From: Pseudomonadota bacterium
Lineage (GTDB): Bacteria; Myxococcota_A; UBA796; UBA9615
Direction of reading: 5' to 3'
DNA length: 53,337 bases
NCBI GenBank assembly: GCA_024229515.1
Contig: JAAESI010000114.1
Location: forward strand, 1 to 53,337
Below the pieces are notes generated by a model. That model was not told where the DNA came from, did not search any database, and saw nothing but the letters and a program-made list of their open reading frames with translations. The translations under genes and the position numbers were made by a program. Shown in pieces: positions 1-8,513 of the stretch. The stretch's first letter is position 1, and each line of letters opens with the position of its first letter.

Positions 1-2
1 TC

Positions 3-3000
3 TGGGCCCAGGGCGCCCTGATGGGCGTGGCCGACTACTTCACCAACCTGACCTTCGATCAGCTCGACTTTTTCGACGGGGTGGGCCAGGGCTTCTTCAA
101 GGACTTCAGCTTCCTCGACCTCGGGATCACGGTCGTGCTGAGCATGGGGCTGAACCGGCTCTTCAAGGGGGCCGACGGCAAGAGCGGCCTCGGCGGCCGG
201 ATCAAGACCTTCTTCAAGGGCAAGATGCCCAGCTGGAACAGCTTCCAGACGATGGTCGGGCAGCACATCAACCCGACGCTCCGTTCGGTTGGGCTGAAGG
301 CGCTGAACTCGACCTGGATCTCGGTGCTGCGGAACATGCCCAGCACCTTGACCACGAAGTGGCTCAAGTCGACCGTCAAGGACATCGCCAAGGCCGGCGG
401 GACCTGGATCGTGGATACGTTCCAGGGGTTCTTCGGGCCCGAAGCACAACCTCCGGCGGACGCGAACGCCGCCCCGGTCCAGAACAAGCCCGGCTCGGGG
501 GGCGGCACCGCCGATGTGCACGCCGCCGCCGCCGAAGGCACCTCCGGTTCCGGCGGTCCCCTGCCGTTTGGCAGCGCGATCCAGAAGTCGTTCGGCAAGC
601 ACGACATCTCGATGATCAAGGCCTACACGGGGCCGTCCGCCGCCGACGCCGGCAAGCAGATCGGCGCCGCCGCCTTCGCCAGCGGGTCGGACGTCGCCTT
701 CGCACGCACCCCCGACCTGCACACCGCCGCTCACGAAGCGGCTCACGTCGTGCAGCAGGCTCACGGCGTGAGTTTGCTCGGCGGGGTCGGCAAGGCAGGC
801 GACCAGTACGAGACTCACGCCGATTCCGTGGCCGATGCCGTGGTCGCAGGCCGCTCCGCGGAACCGCTCCTGGATGCCTTCACCGGAGGCGTGAGTTCCA
901 AAACTCACGGCGTCCAAAGCAAGGCCGTCCAGCTCGAGGGCGATGACGAAGAGCGTGAGCCCGAGAGCGACGAACTCAACGCCGACACGAGCATCGCCAA
1001 GACCAAGGACGAGGGCGACAACCAGGCCTCGGGGAACAACGCCCCGCCGGTGCAGCCGGGGCCGAACCCGGACATGAGCGAGAATTCCCCGGAGCTCCCC
1101 GGACCGGGCCCCGGCGAGCTCCTCACGGTGGACCCCACCGCGATCGAAACGCCGATCGCGATCCCGAGCGACCTCTCCTCCCCGCAGGGTCCGCGACCGT
1201 CGGATGTCGCCTTGGATGGCGCGGGTCCCGGCCAGAGTGACGCAGCGGGCGCGGCGGGCGACCTGCTCGGCTCCGCGTGGAACTTCACCGCCAACTGCTT
1301 CGGCCCGCTCGTCGGCTATAACAGCGACCGAGGCGGCTTCGCCTTCGACAACCTGTGGGGCGTCGGCGCGGGCATCGACAAGATCATGGACACCGCGAAC
1401 AAGGATCGCGGTGAAGGCGCCCTGGCGACGACCATCGAGGTCCTCGACACGCTGCGCGCCATCTCCGAGACGGTGCTCTCGGTCAGTTCCGCCATTGGAA
1501 TGACCTGCGGCATCCTGTCGCTGATCGGGCTGTTCCCGCCGCTGGCCCCCGTCGGCGCCGCGCTCGCCTCCATCGCCGGCATCTGCGGCACCATCAGCTT
1601 CTGGGCCGGCATCGCCGCCACCGCCTTCTCGCTCATCACGTCCGTGCTGTCCGCGATCCAACTGGTGCAGGCGGTGCGCGACGGCTCGCCGAATGTGGCG
1701 GAGAAGTACGCGCAGTACCAACAGGACGTGGGCGGCTTCGTGGCCAACGGCATCGGCGTGCTGATGGTCGTCGGCATCAAGAAGCTGACCTCCGGGATGA
1801 ACCGGGCGAACGGCTACGGCGACGGCATGAAGGGCTACAACAACGCCCTCAACGCGTCCAACGGCAACGCCGCGCGCGGGGCCGCCTACCAGGGGCTCAA
1901 GTCGATCGGTGAGGCCGGCGCGGGCACGGGCATCACGATGTCCACCGCCGGCACGACCCGAGCGATGCTCCAGACCACGCTCCAGAGCAACCTGCTGAGG
2001 GGCGGCCTCGAGGGCATCGCGCGCACGTCCGCCTCCCGCGTGGCCATCTCTGCCGTCAAGGGCCGGATCAACGAGGGCGCCGCGGCCGATGCCGACGCAA
2101 TTCGCGCCGCCGGTGCCAGCTCCTCGGCCTCTTCGGGGCTCACGCCCAACGCGCCCGTTGCGGACCAGATTCACGCGCTCGTGAGCGCGCTGCCCAACCA
2201 GCCGGCGCCCCCCCCGGTGCCGGCTCCGGTGCACAGCCCGACGGAGCTCACGGAGCTGGGCCAGCGCCGCCACGAGATCGCGGCCGCGCGCGCCCACATC
2301 GACGCCCAGCGCATCGAGGGGCAGACCACGATCGACGCCGGTCAGGAGCTTCAGACGGCCGCCGGGCAGCACGAGGAGGCCGCGGTCTCGCTGGACGAGC
2401 AGGTGGTCAGCCACCAGTCCGGGCTGAGCGAGATGCATACGCAGGCGGTCGACGGCATCGCCGAGGCGATCAAGGGCGAGCAGGAGGTCGGCAACCTCGG
2501 CAGCGAGACCGACAGCCTCGCCAAGGACGGCGAAGCCAAGAACAAGGAGGCGGGCGCGACGGAGATGCCCAAGCCCAAGAAGTCGACCTCGTGGTTCGAC
2601 CGGGTCGCCAACTGGTTCCAGGAGAAGGTCTTCAGCAAGGTCGGCGCCGCCATGGACGCCGTGCGTGAGTTCGTCGGCGACATCATCCTCAAGGTCGTCG
2701 GCTTCTTCATGGGCGTGGACGACATCGGCGCCAAGATCGCCGAGGTCAAGGCCCAGATGGAGGCGAGCAAGGCCACCACCGAAGGAACCCAGGGGGCGAC
2801 ACAGCAGACGTCCCAGCAAGCCGCCCAGGCACACGCGGACGCCGCGCAAGCCAACGCGGACGCGCAGACCGCGCTGTCTCAGGGTGCCGCGGTGGTCTCC
2901 GAAGCCGACTCGATGGACGCGCAGCTGCAGAGCCTGGACCGGTCCCTCGCCAGCGAGGAGCAGGAGGTCCAGCAGTCCACGGAGCAGTGGCAGAGCCAGC

Positions 3001-5675
3001 ACGGCGATCAGGTGGACGAGGCGTTCACCGGCGGTCCCGAAGTGATGGGCGAGATCATCTCCGGCCTGGAGAGCGCCGCCGACTCGACCCTCACGGGCGT
3101 GGACCGGCTGGAGGACAACGCGGCCACGTCGGCGTCGGTCGCGTCCGCCGCCATCCTCTCGGACGCCTCCCAGACGGGCATCGAGCTGGGCCCCGTGGCT
3201 CAGGCCATCGAGTCCGACTACACGGCGCTGACAGGCCGCATGGACACCCGCCGGGGCACGCTCGCGTCGCTCGCCGCGGAGGCGACCGGACTGAGCGGCC
3301 AGCGCTACGCCATCGTGCACGAGCAGCTGGTCCGCATCGGTGGTGACATCTACGGTGTCGCGGCGGAGGCTCAGCAGGACGCCGATGGCTTCCAGCTGCT
3401 CATCGACGAGGCGCTCACGGAGGCGGCCCTGCTGCTCGCTGCGGCCGCCCAGGCGCAGGAAGAGGCGCAGCAGAGCCTGCAGTTCAAGGAGGCGGCAGCG
3501 CCGGTGCATGCGCCCGCGTCCGCGCCCGTGCAGCTCGCCCCCGCGGCGGACCCCGCCAAGGAGCTGAAGAAGGACCAGAAGGACGTCTTCAAGCGGCTGC
3601 AGCGCGTGGTCGGCAAGGACCCCAACAAGGCGCCCAAGCGTCGGGTCTGGAACCTCATCAAGGAGGTCCTGAGCAACTGGGCCAACCACCTGCAGGCCGA
3701 GGTGAAGCCGGAGCCGAAGTGGGTCCGGGAAGCCGCGTCCCTGATTCAGAAGGTGACGCAGGATCCGCTGCGCCCCTGGTTCGACTACGCGGCCTCTACC
3801 GGCAAGATCCGGGAGAAGGACCTGAAGCGGGCCGGCAAGCTGCTGAAGTCCCCGAAGTTCGTGGGCGGCGCCCAGGAGGCCGAGGACAAGGGCGTGCAGA
3901 AGCAGGTCCAGCGCGCCGGTGGCGGAGCTGGTTCCGAGGGCGTTCACGCCGCGGCGGCGGCTGGAACCAAGGGAAGCGGCGGGGCCCTCCCCCACTCCGC
4001 GGCCATCCAGAAGTCGTTCGGACGCCACAACGTCGGGAACATCCGCGCCCACACCGGGAGCGCGGCCGATGGCGCCGCCAAGGCGATGGGTGCGCGCGCC
4101 TACGCCTCCGGCTCGGATGTGGCCTTCGCCAAGGGCGGCGCCGACCTGCACACCGCCGCTCACGAAGCCGCCCACGTCGTGCAGCAGCGCTCCGGCGTGA
4201 GCCTGTCGGGCGGGGTCGGCAAGGCCGGCGACAAGTACGAGCGGCACGCCGACGCGGCCGCCGATGCGGTCGTGGCGGGCAAGAGCGCCGAGCCGATCCT
4301 CAACCAGATGTCGGGCGGTGGCGGCAAGGGCGGCGTGCAGAAGTCCGAAGGGGTGCAACTCAAGGCTGACGGCGCCTTCGGAGGCCGCGCTTCCTACGAC
4401 CTCACCGTCTCGTCCCAGCCCCGGGATCCGGTACAGATGGACCGGCGCGGCGCCCTCATCGGCGGCCTGCTCGGCGGGGTAGGCGGAGCGATCATCGGCG
4501 ACATGGTCGGGGACGCCATCAACGAGTACCAGGAGGCCCAGCGCATCGCGCAGGAGATCGCGGACTTCCAGGCCGAGAGCTTCGCGGATCTCGAAAACCA
4601 CCAGCCCTCCAGCGGCGGCATGTTCGACGTGAGCTTCGACGCCGCCGCGCTCTGCTTGTCCGTGGTGCTCAAGGTCGGCTTCGACTTCCAGAACGGCGAC
4701 CCGGCCGAGGTCAGCCCCGGCTTCCGCCCCGAGGAGTTCCAGTGGACTCCGGAAGAGACCGCCGAGTGGCAGACCGACTTCATGTCGTCGGTGTCGGCGA
4801 CGTGGTCCGAGCAGCACACGTTCAAGAGCACGAAGGACGGCTGGGACGCCGTCGAGGTGACCTGCTCTGTCGCGGTGGTCCAGGACGACGCGGCGCCGCA
4901 CTTCATCCTCACGGTGAACAAGTACCCCGACGACGCCGGCATGGTGACCTCGTCGATCTGCGGTCCGGGAACCCACCACGGCGCCGGCAACTCTTGCCCC
5001 GCCAACGCCGATGACGGCAGTGGCGTTCCGATCGAAGGCAGCGCTGAGTTCGACAGCAACGACATGCGCACCGAGAACAAGCTCGACTGGACGGAGGACG
5101 TCGTCGACGTGCCGTTCGCCGAGGGCGAGACCGCGCTGGACGGTGCCGGGAAGACCGCGCTGGACCCGGCCAAGACCACCCTGGCGGGCGACACCACCCG
5201 GAACGCGACGCTCACGGGCCACGCGAGCTCTACCCACCCGACCGGCATGTCGGCCGAAGACGGCGCCATCCACAACATGGATCTCGCCCGTGCCCGCAAC
5301 GCGTCGGTGCAGAGCGAGCTGACCGGCAGCGGCGTGCAGGCGGGACAGTTGACCATCCGCAACAAGGGCGAAGACGGCGCCGGCGCTGGCGTCGAGTGGT
5401 GCAAGGTCGCAGTTCGGGTCGGTGACGAAGCTTCTCAGGACGTCGCGGTCCACGAGACCGGCCACATGCTCGGCCTCGGCGACGAGTACGGCACCGAGGG
5501 CGACCCGGTCCGGTCCACGTACGACACGCTGCTGCAAACGCAGGCCGGCCAGACCATCACCCGCGGCAGTACCGACAGCATCATGAGCATGGGCTCGACC
5601 GTCGAGTCGTGGCACTACAGCACCTTCCTCGAGGCGCTGAAGGCCATCACCGGCAGCGACGACTGGAGCCTCTGA
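3..5675 (+). CDS. Giant double-DUF4157 (eCIS core) protein with C-terminal metzincin-like protease, 5' partial
   Basis: The frame is open to the left edge, so the true start may lie outside; residues here are numbered from the ATG at 21. Order: N-terminal region; first DUF4157 module (about 165-305, HEAAHVVQQ at 238); Pro/Gly linker; hydrophobic helices about 474-553; Ala/Gln-rich coiled coil about 740-1180; basic helical segment; second DUF4157 module (about 1308-1450, HEAAHVVQQ at 1381); glycine zipper about 1475-1500; beta-rich segment; OmpA-like stretch about 1730-1795 (GHASS, then LARARNASV); and [11 protein letters not shown] at 1811 with a plausible Met-turn, SIMSMG, at 1853. HExxHxxGxxD plus a Met-turn is the metzincin layout. 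DUF4157 is known from proteins linked to extracellular contractile injection systems. A role as cargo or secreted multidomain toxin is inferred; no injection-system structural gene is in the window. Downstream genes are coupled to it. Confidence 0.8.
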   Translation, partial: WAQGALMGVADYFTNLTFDQLDFFDGVGQGFFKDFSFLDLGITVVLSMGLNRLFKGADGKSGLGGRIKTFFKGKMPSWNSFQTMVGQHINPTLRSVGLKALNSTWISVLRNMPSTLTTKWLKSTVKDIAKAGGTWIVDTFQGFFGPEAQPPADANAAPVQNKPGSGGGTADVHAAAAEGTSGSGGPLPFGSAIQKSFGKHDISMIKAYTGPSAADAGKQIGAAAFASGSDVAFARTPDLHTAAHEAAHVVQQAHGVSLLGGVGKAGDQYETHADSVADAVVAGRSAEPLLDAFTGGVSSKTHGVQSKAVQLEGDDEEREPESDELNADTSIAKTKDEGDNQASGNNAPPVQPGPNPDMSENSPELPGPGPGELLTVDPTAIETPIAIPSDLSSPQGPRPSDVALDGAGPGQSDAAGAAGDLLGSAWNFTANCFGPLVGYNSDRGGFAFDNLWGVGAGIDKIMDTANKDRGEGALATTIEVLDTLRAISETVLSVSSAIGMTCGILSLIGLFPPLAPVGAALASIAGICGTISFWAGIAATAFSLITSVLSAIQLVQAVRDGSPNVAEKYAQYQQDVGGFVANGIGVLMVVGIKKLTSGMNRANGYGDGMKGYNNALNASNGNAARGAAYQGLKSIGEAGAGTGITMSTAGTTRAMLQTTLQSNLLRGGLEGIARTSASRVAISAVKGRINEGAAADADAIRAAGASSSASSGLTPNAPVADQIHALVSALPNQPAPPPVPAPVHSPTELTELGQRRHEIAAARAHIDAQRIEGQTTIDAGQELQTAAGQHEEAAVSLDEQVVSHQSGLSEMHTQAVDGIAEAIKGEQEVGNLGSETDSLAKDGEAKNKEAGATEMPKPKKSTSWFDRVANWFQEKVFSKVGAAMDAVREFVGDIILKVVGFFMGVDDIGAKIAEVKAQMEASKATTEGTQGATQQTSQQAAQAHADAAQANADAQTALSQGAAVVSEADSMDAQLQSLDRSLASEEQEVQQSTEQWQSQHGDQVDEAFTGGPEVMGEIISGLESAADSTLTGVDRLEDNAATSASVASAAILSDASQTGIELGPVAQAIESDYTALTGRMDTRRGTLASLAAEATGLSGQRYAIVHEQLVRIGGDIYGVAAEAQQDADGFQLLIDEALTEAALLLAAAAQAQEEAQQSLQFKEAAAPVHAPASAPVQLAPAADPAKELKKDQKDVFKRLQRVVGKDPNKAPKRRVWNLIKEVLSNWANHLQAEVKPEPKWVREAASLIQKVTQDPLRPWFDYAASTGKIREKDLKRAGKLLKSPKFVGGAQEAEDKGVQKQVQRAGGGAGSEGVHAAAAAGTKGSGGALPHSAAIQKSFGRHNVGNIRAHTGSAADGAAKAMGARAYASGSDVAFAKGGADLHTAAHEAAHVVQQRSGVSLSGGVGKAGDKYERHADAAADAVVAGKSAEPILNQMSGGGGKGGVQKSEGVQLKADGAFGGRASYDLTVSSQPRDPVQMDRRGALIGGLLGGVGGAIIGDMVGDAINEYQEAQRIAQEIADFQAESFADLENHQPSSGGMFDVSFDAAALCLSVVLKVGFDFQNGDPAEVSPGFRPEEFQWTPEETAEWQTDFMSSVSATWSEQHTFKSTKDGWDAVEVTCSVAVVQDDAAPHFILTVNKYPDDAGMVTSSICGPGTHHGAGNSCPANADDGSGVPIEGSAEFDSNDMRTENKLDWTEDVVDVPFAEGETALDGAGKTALDPAKTTLAGDTTRNATLTGHASSTHPTGMSAEDGAIHNMDLARARNASVQSELTGSGVQAGQLTIRNKGEDGAGAGVEWCKVAVRVGDEASQDVAVHETGHMLGLGDEYGTEGDPVRSTYDTLLQTQAGQTITRGSTDSIMSMGSTVESWHYSTFLEALKAITGSDDWSL
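760..772. repeat. Inverted repeat CTCACG-G-CGTGAG
   Basis: A perfect 6-bp arm palindrome around one G, inside the first DUF4157 module. It uses the codons GCT and AGT, which are uncommon in this gene, and belongs to the CGTGAGT family described in the findings. Confidence 0.6.
890..909. repeat. Inverted repeat CGTGAGTT-CCAA-AACTCACG
   Basis: A perfect 8-bp stem with a 4-base loop in coding DNA. It is spelled with AGT, AAA and ACT where this gene nearly always uses AGC, AAG and ACC, so the DNA rather than the protein seems to be under selection. Confidence 0.6.
3942..4368 (+). repeat. Second copy of intragenic DUF4157 duplication
   Basis: Partner of 515-940 at nearly the same length. It keeps [42 protein letters not shown] and [11 protein letters not shown]. 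The two copies sit about 1140 residues apart. Confidence 0.85.
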
Positions 5676-6244
5676 TTCGACTCGCCCTTCTGCTCGGGAT
5701 GCTCGCCGCCTGTGCCCCCGCGGTCAGCACGCCCGCTTCCTCCGCCGCCACCGCGCCCCCCGAGGAACCGCCCCCCATGGCCGCCTCCCCCGTCGCTGAA
5801 GCTACCGCCCCCGCGCTGCCCGACGACGCTTGGCTGCAGATGTCCTTGCTTCGATCGAGAATCACCTACCGCATCGCCAACGACGGGCGATACCTGGTCA
5901 TCAAGCGCGACGCCGACCCGGAGCAACGCAAGCCGGTGTGCAAGTTCGAGCCGGGCATCGGCAAGGTCAGTGACGCCGGCACGACCCGGCTCCGGGTGGC
6001 CCTGGACGGCGCCGGCTTCTTCGGCCTCGACCCGACGGTGGAGACCGGTCCGCTGCCAGACAGCCTGCGCAACAACGAGGAGCTCGTGATCCAGCCGATC
6101 GTGGTGACGGCCCGATCGGCCGATGGCGACGTTCACTCGGTGCGCGTGGTTGGGGGCACGGCCGCTCCCGTGACCCTGGGCCCGCTGGAGTCCGTGCTCG
6201 TCGCGCTGGACTACGAAGCGATCGGCAACTGGCTCGGCGAGTAG
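5672..6244 (+). CDS. Small lipoprotein, unknown function
   Basis: About 190 residues. The best start is CTG at 5672, overlapping the upstream stop as CTGA, with GGAG at 5665-5668. It gives a short hydrophobic signal ending in a lipobox (LAAC, Cys14). An internal ATG at 5699 leaves no signal peptide, and an upstream ATG at 5609 adds an arginine-rich segment read through the previous gene. After the lipidated Cys comes a Pro/Ala-rich linker and a globular domain with one further Cys (KPVCKFEPG). I do not recognise the family. Coupling to the DUF4157-protease gene suggests an envelope accessory or inhibitor of that protein; this is inference only. Confidence 0.65.
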   Translation: MIRLALLLGMLAACAPAVSTPASSAATAPPEEPPPMAASPVAEATAPALPDDAWLQMSLLRSRITYRIANDGRYLVIKRDADPEQRKPVCKFEPGIGKVSDAGTTRLRVALDGAGFFGLDPTVETGPLPDSLRNNEELVIQPIVVTARSADGDVHSVRVVGGTAAPVTLGPLESVLVALDYEAIGNWLGE

Positions 6245-6245
6245 G

Positions 6246-6938
6246 GTGGCCGCGCTCGACCTCCAACAGATCGGCAAGCAGGTCATCGATCACCTGATCG
6301 GCCGGGCGCTGGACGGCGAGTTCCTCCCCGGCGTCTCCTGGGTGGTCGACACGCAGACCCTCCACGGCCGCACCCTCGTGCGCTTCTTCGTCGACGGCGA
6401 TCTGGACGCCGCCATCGCCACGATGGACCCGCGCCCCGAGGTCCCCGACGACCAGCAGCTTCGCGTGCGAGGAGCCATCGACATCGAGCTCCCGGACACC
6501 ACCGTGAGTGCCCTACGCCGAGCCTTCGGCGTCGATCCCGAGGCGGTCGCCAGCTACCAACTGGCCGAGGGCTACCGGCAGGGACTGGCGCTCACCCTCG
6601 CCACCGTGGATGAGCTCGAGGGGCGAGCCGTCGCGTTGGCCGAGCAGGCTGCCGTCGACCTCGTGGGCGACCTCGTCACCGCGGGCCACTCCGAGGAGCG
6701 GGCGCGCGGACTCACGGTGATCTTCGACCAGCAGGTCGTTCTGCTTCGCCAGCGCATGGACGGCCGACGGCAGCGGCTGCAGGCCCTGATCGGCGAGCTC
6801 GAGTCGGGGGCCAGCCCCGGCCTGCTCGAGCGCGTGCTCGGCGAGGAGTACGCCACCTCCTCGGAAGCCCAGGCCGACGTGGTCGCCTTCGAGGACATCA
6901 TCCGGCGCGCCCTGCGAGAGGCCGCAACACGCTTCTAA
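6246..6938 (+). CDS. Hypothetical protein, 230 aa
   Basis: GTG start one base after the preceding TAG, so it is the third gene of the operon that begins with the DUF4157 protein. There is no signal peptide or membrane segment. The first 100 residues look like a mixed alpha/beta domain (LPGVSWVVD, LVRFFVDGD, AIDIELPDT). The rest is strongly helical and rich in Glu, Arg, Ala and Leu, suggesting a helical bundle or coiled coil (about 125-230). No family recognised. Position and cytoplasmic character fit a chaperone, adaptor or immunity partner for the large protein, but nothing in the sequence proves it. Confidence 0.6.
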   Translation: MAALDLQQIGKQVIDHLIGRALDGEFLPGVSWVVDTQTLHGRTLVRFFVDGDLDAAIATMDPRPEVPDDQQLRVRGAIDIELPDTTVSALRRAFGVDPEAVASYQLAEGYRQGLALTLATVDELEGRAVALAEQAAVDLVGDLVTAGHSEERARGLTVIFDQQVVLLRQRMDGRRQRLQALIGELESGASPGLLERVLGEEYATSSEAQADVVAFEDIIRRALREAATRF

Positions 6939-6943
6939 CTATG

Positions 6944-6962
6944 CGTGAGTATTAGACTCACG
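6944..6962. repeat. Intergenic inverted repeat CGTGAGT-ATTAG-ACTCACG
   Basis: A perfect 7-bp stem with a 5-base loop, between the stop at 6938 and the promoter of the next gene. No T-run follows, so it is not a clear intrinsic terminator. It could be an operator or a transcription-end hairpin. Both arms are exact copies of the window-wide heptamer. Confidence 0.6.
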
Positions 6963-6982
6963 GTCTATTGCGAGCTTCGTGC

Positions 6983-6988
6983 TAGGCT
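6983..6988 (+). promoter_or_regulatory. Putative -10 (TAGGCT), leaderless start
   Basis: TAGGCT lies 8 bases before the ATG at 6997, placing the expected transcription start at or next to the start codon. There is no room for a Shine-Dalgarno site, and no clear -35. Confidence 0.45.
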
Positions 6989-6996
6989 CCCCGCGC

Positions 6997-8022
6997 ATGG
7001 CCGTTCCCGAGCCCCTCCTGCAAGCCGAAGTGGCGCCCCTCCTGGGGCCCGACGCCGCCCGCCTGCGCGAGGTGCTGGACGCGCTCTGCCTCCACGACGA
7101 CGACGAGATCGCCGGGCGCGCGCTCCTGCGCCGCACCGAGCTTCGGACCGCGCTGTCCGCCATCGCCATGAGCAAGCCCGGTCCCGTCGCCGGGCAGGAG
7201 CTCGCCGCCGCCATCGAGGACGTGCAGGCCGCGGGGCGCAAGTTCGCCGAGAACTCCGACTTCGAGCTCCGCGCGCGCCTGCTCGCCGGTCGCCTGCTCG
7301 TCCGCACGATGCGGGTCGCCCCCGCCGCGGAGCTGCTCCACGGCACCCGCGCCGCCGTCAAAGGCAAGAGCCGGGCGACGCGGCTGCAGCTGTGCATGCT
7401 GGAGGCGGAGATCGCCCTCGAGAGCGGCGCCTACGCCGACGCCGACCGCCACTTCCGGCGGGCCATCGGCCTCGCCCGCACCCCCCAGGTCGCGCACGAG
7501 CACTACCAGGCCGCGATGAGCCTCGCCGCCTGCGCTCAGCTCAACGCCAACGCCCGCGGCGCCATCCCCTGGCTGCGACTGGCACGGACCACCGCGACCA
7601 CCCACCAGGACTCGGTCCGGCTCGCCGATGCCTGCTTCGCCCTCGGCAACCACCTCGTCGGCAGCGGGGATCCCACCGGCGCCCGCGCGATGCTCGACCA
7701 GGCGCTCGCCGCGGGACTCAACGACACCAACCGCCCGATGGCGTTCATGGTCCTGGCCCGGCTCGATCTGGCCGAGGGCAAGTTCGAAGCCGGCGTGCAG
7801 CACGCGGTGGACTCCGCCAAGGCCGGGGCCGCCATCGGCAACGCCGCCGCGTTCGCGGACGGGTCCATCCTCGCGTCGCAGTGCCAGGTCCAGCTGGGCA
7901 TGGAGGCCGAAGCGCTGGAGACGCTGGACGCTGGAGCCAAGGCGCTTCGGCAGCAGGACCTCGAGCCCTTCGCCGAGCTCGTCGAGGCGCAGAAGGCGCA
8001 ACTGCTCCGGGGTGAGGCCTAG
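6997..8022 (+). CDS. TPR-like helical repeat protein, 341 aa
   Basis: ATG at 6997 is chosen because a TAGGCT element sits just upstream; a GTG at 6979 would overlap that element. The protein is almost all alpha-helix, with repeated pairs of Ala/Leu-rich helices of about 34-40 residues (for example GAYADADRHFRRAIGLA and GDPTGARAMLDQALAAG), the look of degenerate tetratricopeptide repeats. No enzyme motif, signal peptide or membrane segment, so probably a cytoplasmic scaffold. Its 3' end overlaps the convergent gene at 8019 by four bases. Confidence 0.65.
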   Translation: MAVPEPLLQAEVAPLLGPDAARLREVLDALCLHDDDEIAGRALLRRTELRTALSAIAMSKPGPVAGQELAAAIEDVQAAGRKFAENSDFELRARLLAGRLLVRTMRVAPAAELLHGTRAAVKGKSRATRLQLCMLEAEIALESGAYADADRHFRRAIGLARTPQVAHEHYQAAMSLAACAQLNANARGAIPWLRLARTTATTHQDSVRLADACFALGNHLVGSGDPTGARAMLDQALAAGLNDTNRPMAFMVLARLDLAEGKFEAGVQHAVDSAKAGAAIGNAAAFADGSILASQCQVQLGMEAEALETLDAGAKALRQQDLEPFAELVEAQKAQLLRGEA

Positions 8023-8513
8023 AGTGCTTCCAGGGTGTCGGCCACCTCCATCATCTGATCCAACAGCGACGTCAGCTGACCGCTCTTGCGGTGCTTCCCT
8101 TTGCGTTGGACCGTGAGTGTCTTGCGGCTCACGGCCGGCGGCCGGTAGGCCTTCCGCTTCAGGGTCTTCAACACCGGCTTGGCCGCGTCGGCCCCCGGAG
8201 CCGAGCTCAGGCGCACATCGACCATCGTCACCCAGGTGCCCGGATCGCCCTCGGTGTTGCCGCCGTAGTGGTGCTGCGAGATCTCGACCCCGCGCCCCCG
8301 GTAGGTGCCCACCATCGCCAGCCGCGCGGGGAAGTCGAGCTCCGCCCGCGCCTCCCCGGTGACCGACCAGCCCAGCCCCAGCGCCGTCGCCTCCTCCGCC
8401 CAGACGGCTTCCCAACGGGCGCGGCGGATGTCCCGCCACTTGTAGAGGCCGACGATCGTCGGGATCAGGATCGCCATCACGACGATCCAGATCAGCACCG
8501 TCTTGCCGTTCAC
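8019..8513 (-). CDS. Single-pass membrane protein, 164 aa
   Basis: The GTG start overlaps the stop of the tricorn gene (GTGA), so it is cotranscribed and probably translationally coupled. Residues 5-24 are one hydrophobic helix (TVLIWIVVMAILIPTIVGLY) followed by basic residues. The remaining 140 residues hold a soluble domain with beta-strand character (WSVTGEARAELDF, GTYRGRGVEISQHHYGG) and a basic C-terminal part. Family not recognised. The pairing suggests a membrane partner or anchor of the protease. Confidence 0.6.
   Translation of the reverse strand: MNGKTVLIWIVVMAILIPTIVGLYKWRDIRRARWEAVWAEEATALGLGWSVTGEARAELDFPARLAMVGTYRGRGVEISQHHYGGNTEGDPGTWVTMVDVRLSSAPGADAAKPVLKTLKRKAYRPPAVSRKTLTVQRKGKHRKSGQLTSLLDQMMEVADTLEAL
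8111..8134. repeat. Inverted repeat CCGTGAG / CTCACGG
   Basis: 7-bp arms (8111-8117 and 8128-8134) around a 10-base loop, inside the 3' part of the 164-residue membrane protein gene. One arm continues into the CGTGAGT heptamer. Confidence 0.5.

Larger units (their letters stand above)
515..940 (+). repeat. First copy of intragenic DUF4157 duplication
   Basis: About 426 bp encoding [47 protein letters not shown] and VVAG, ending near VQLE. It aligns block for block with 3942-4368, with near-identical DNA around the HEAAH motif. Confidence 0.85.

Noticed and set aside
6939..6996. Intrinsic terminator after the DUF4157 operon
   Set aside because: The stem is good but no T-tract follows it.
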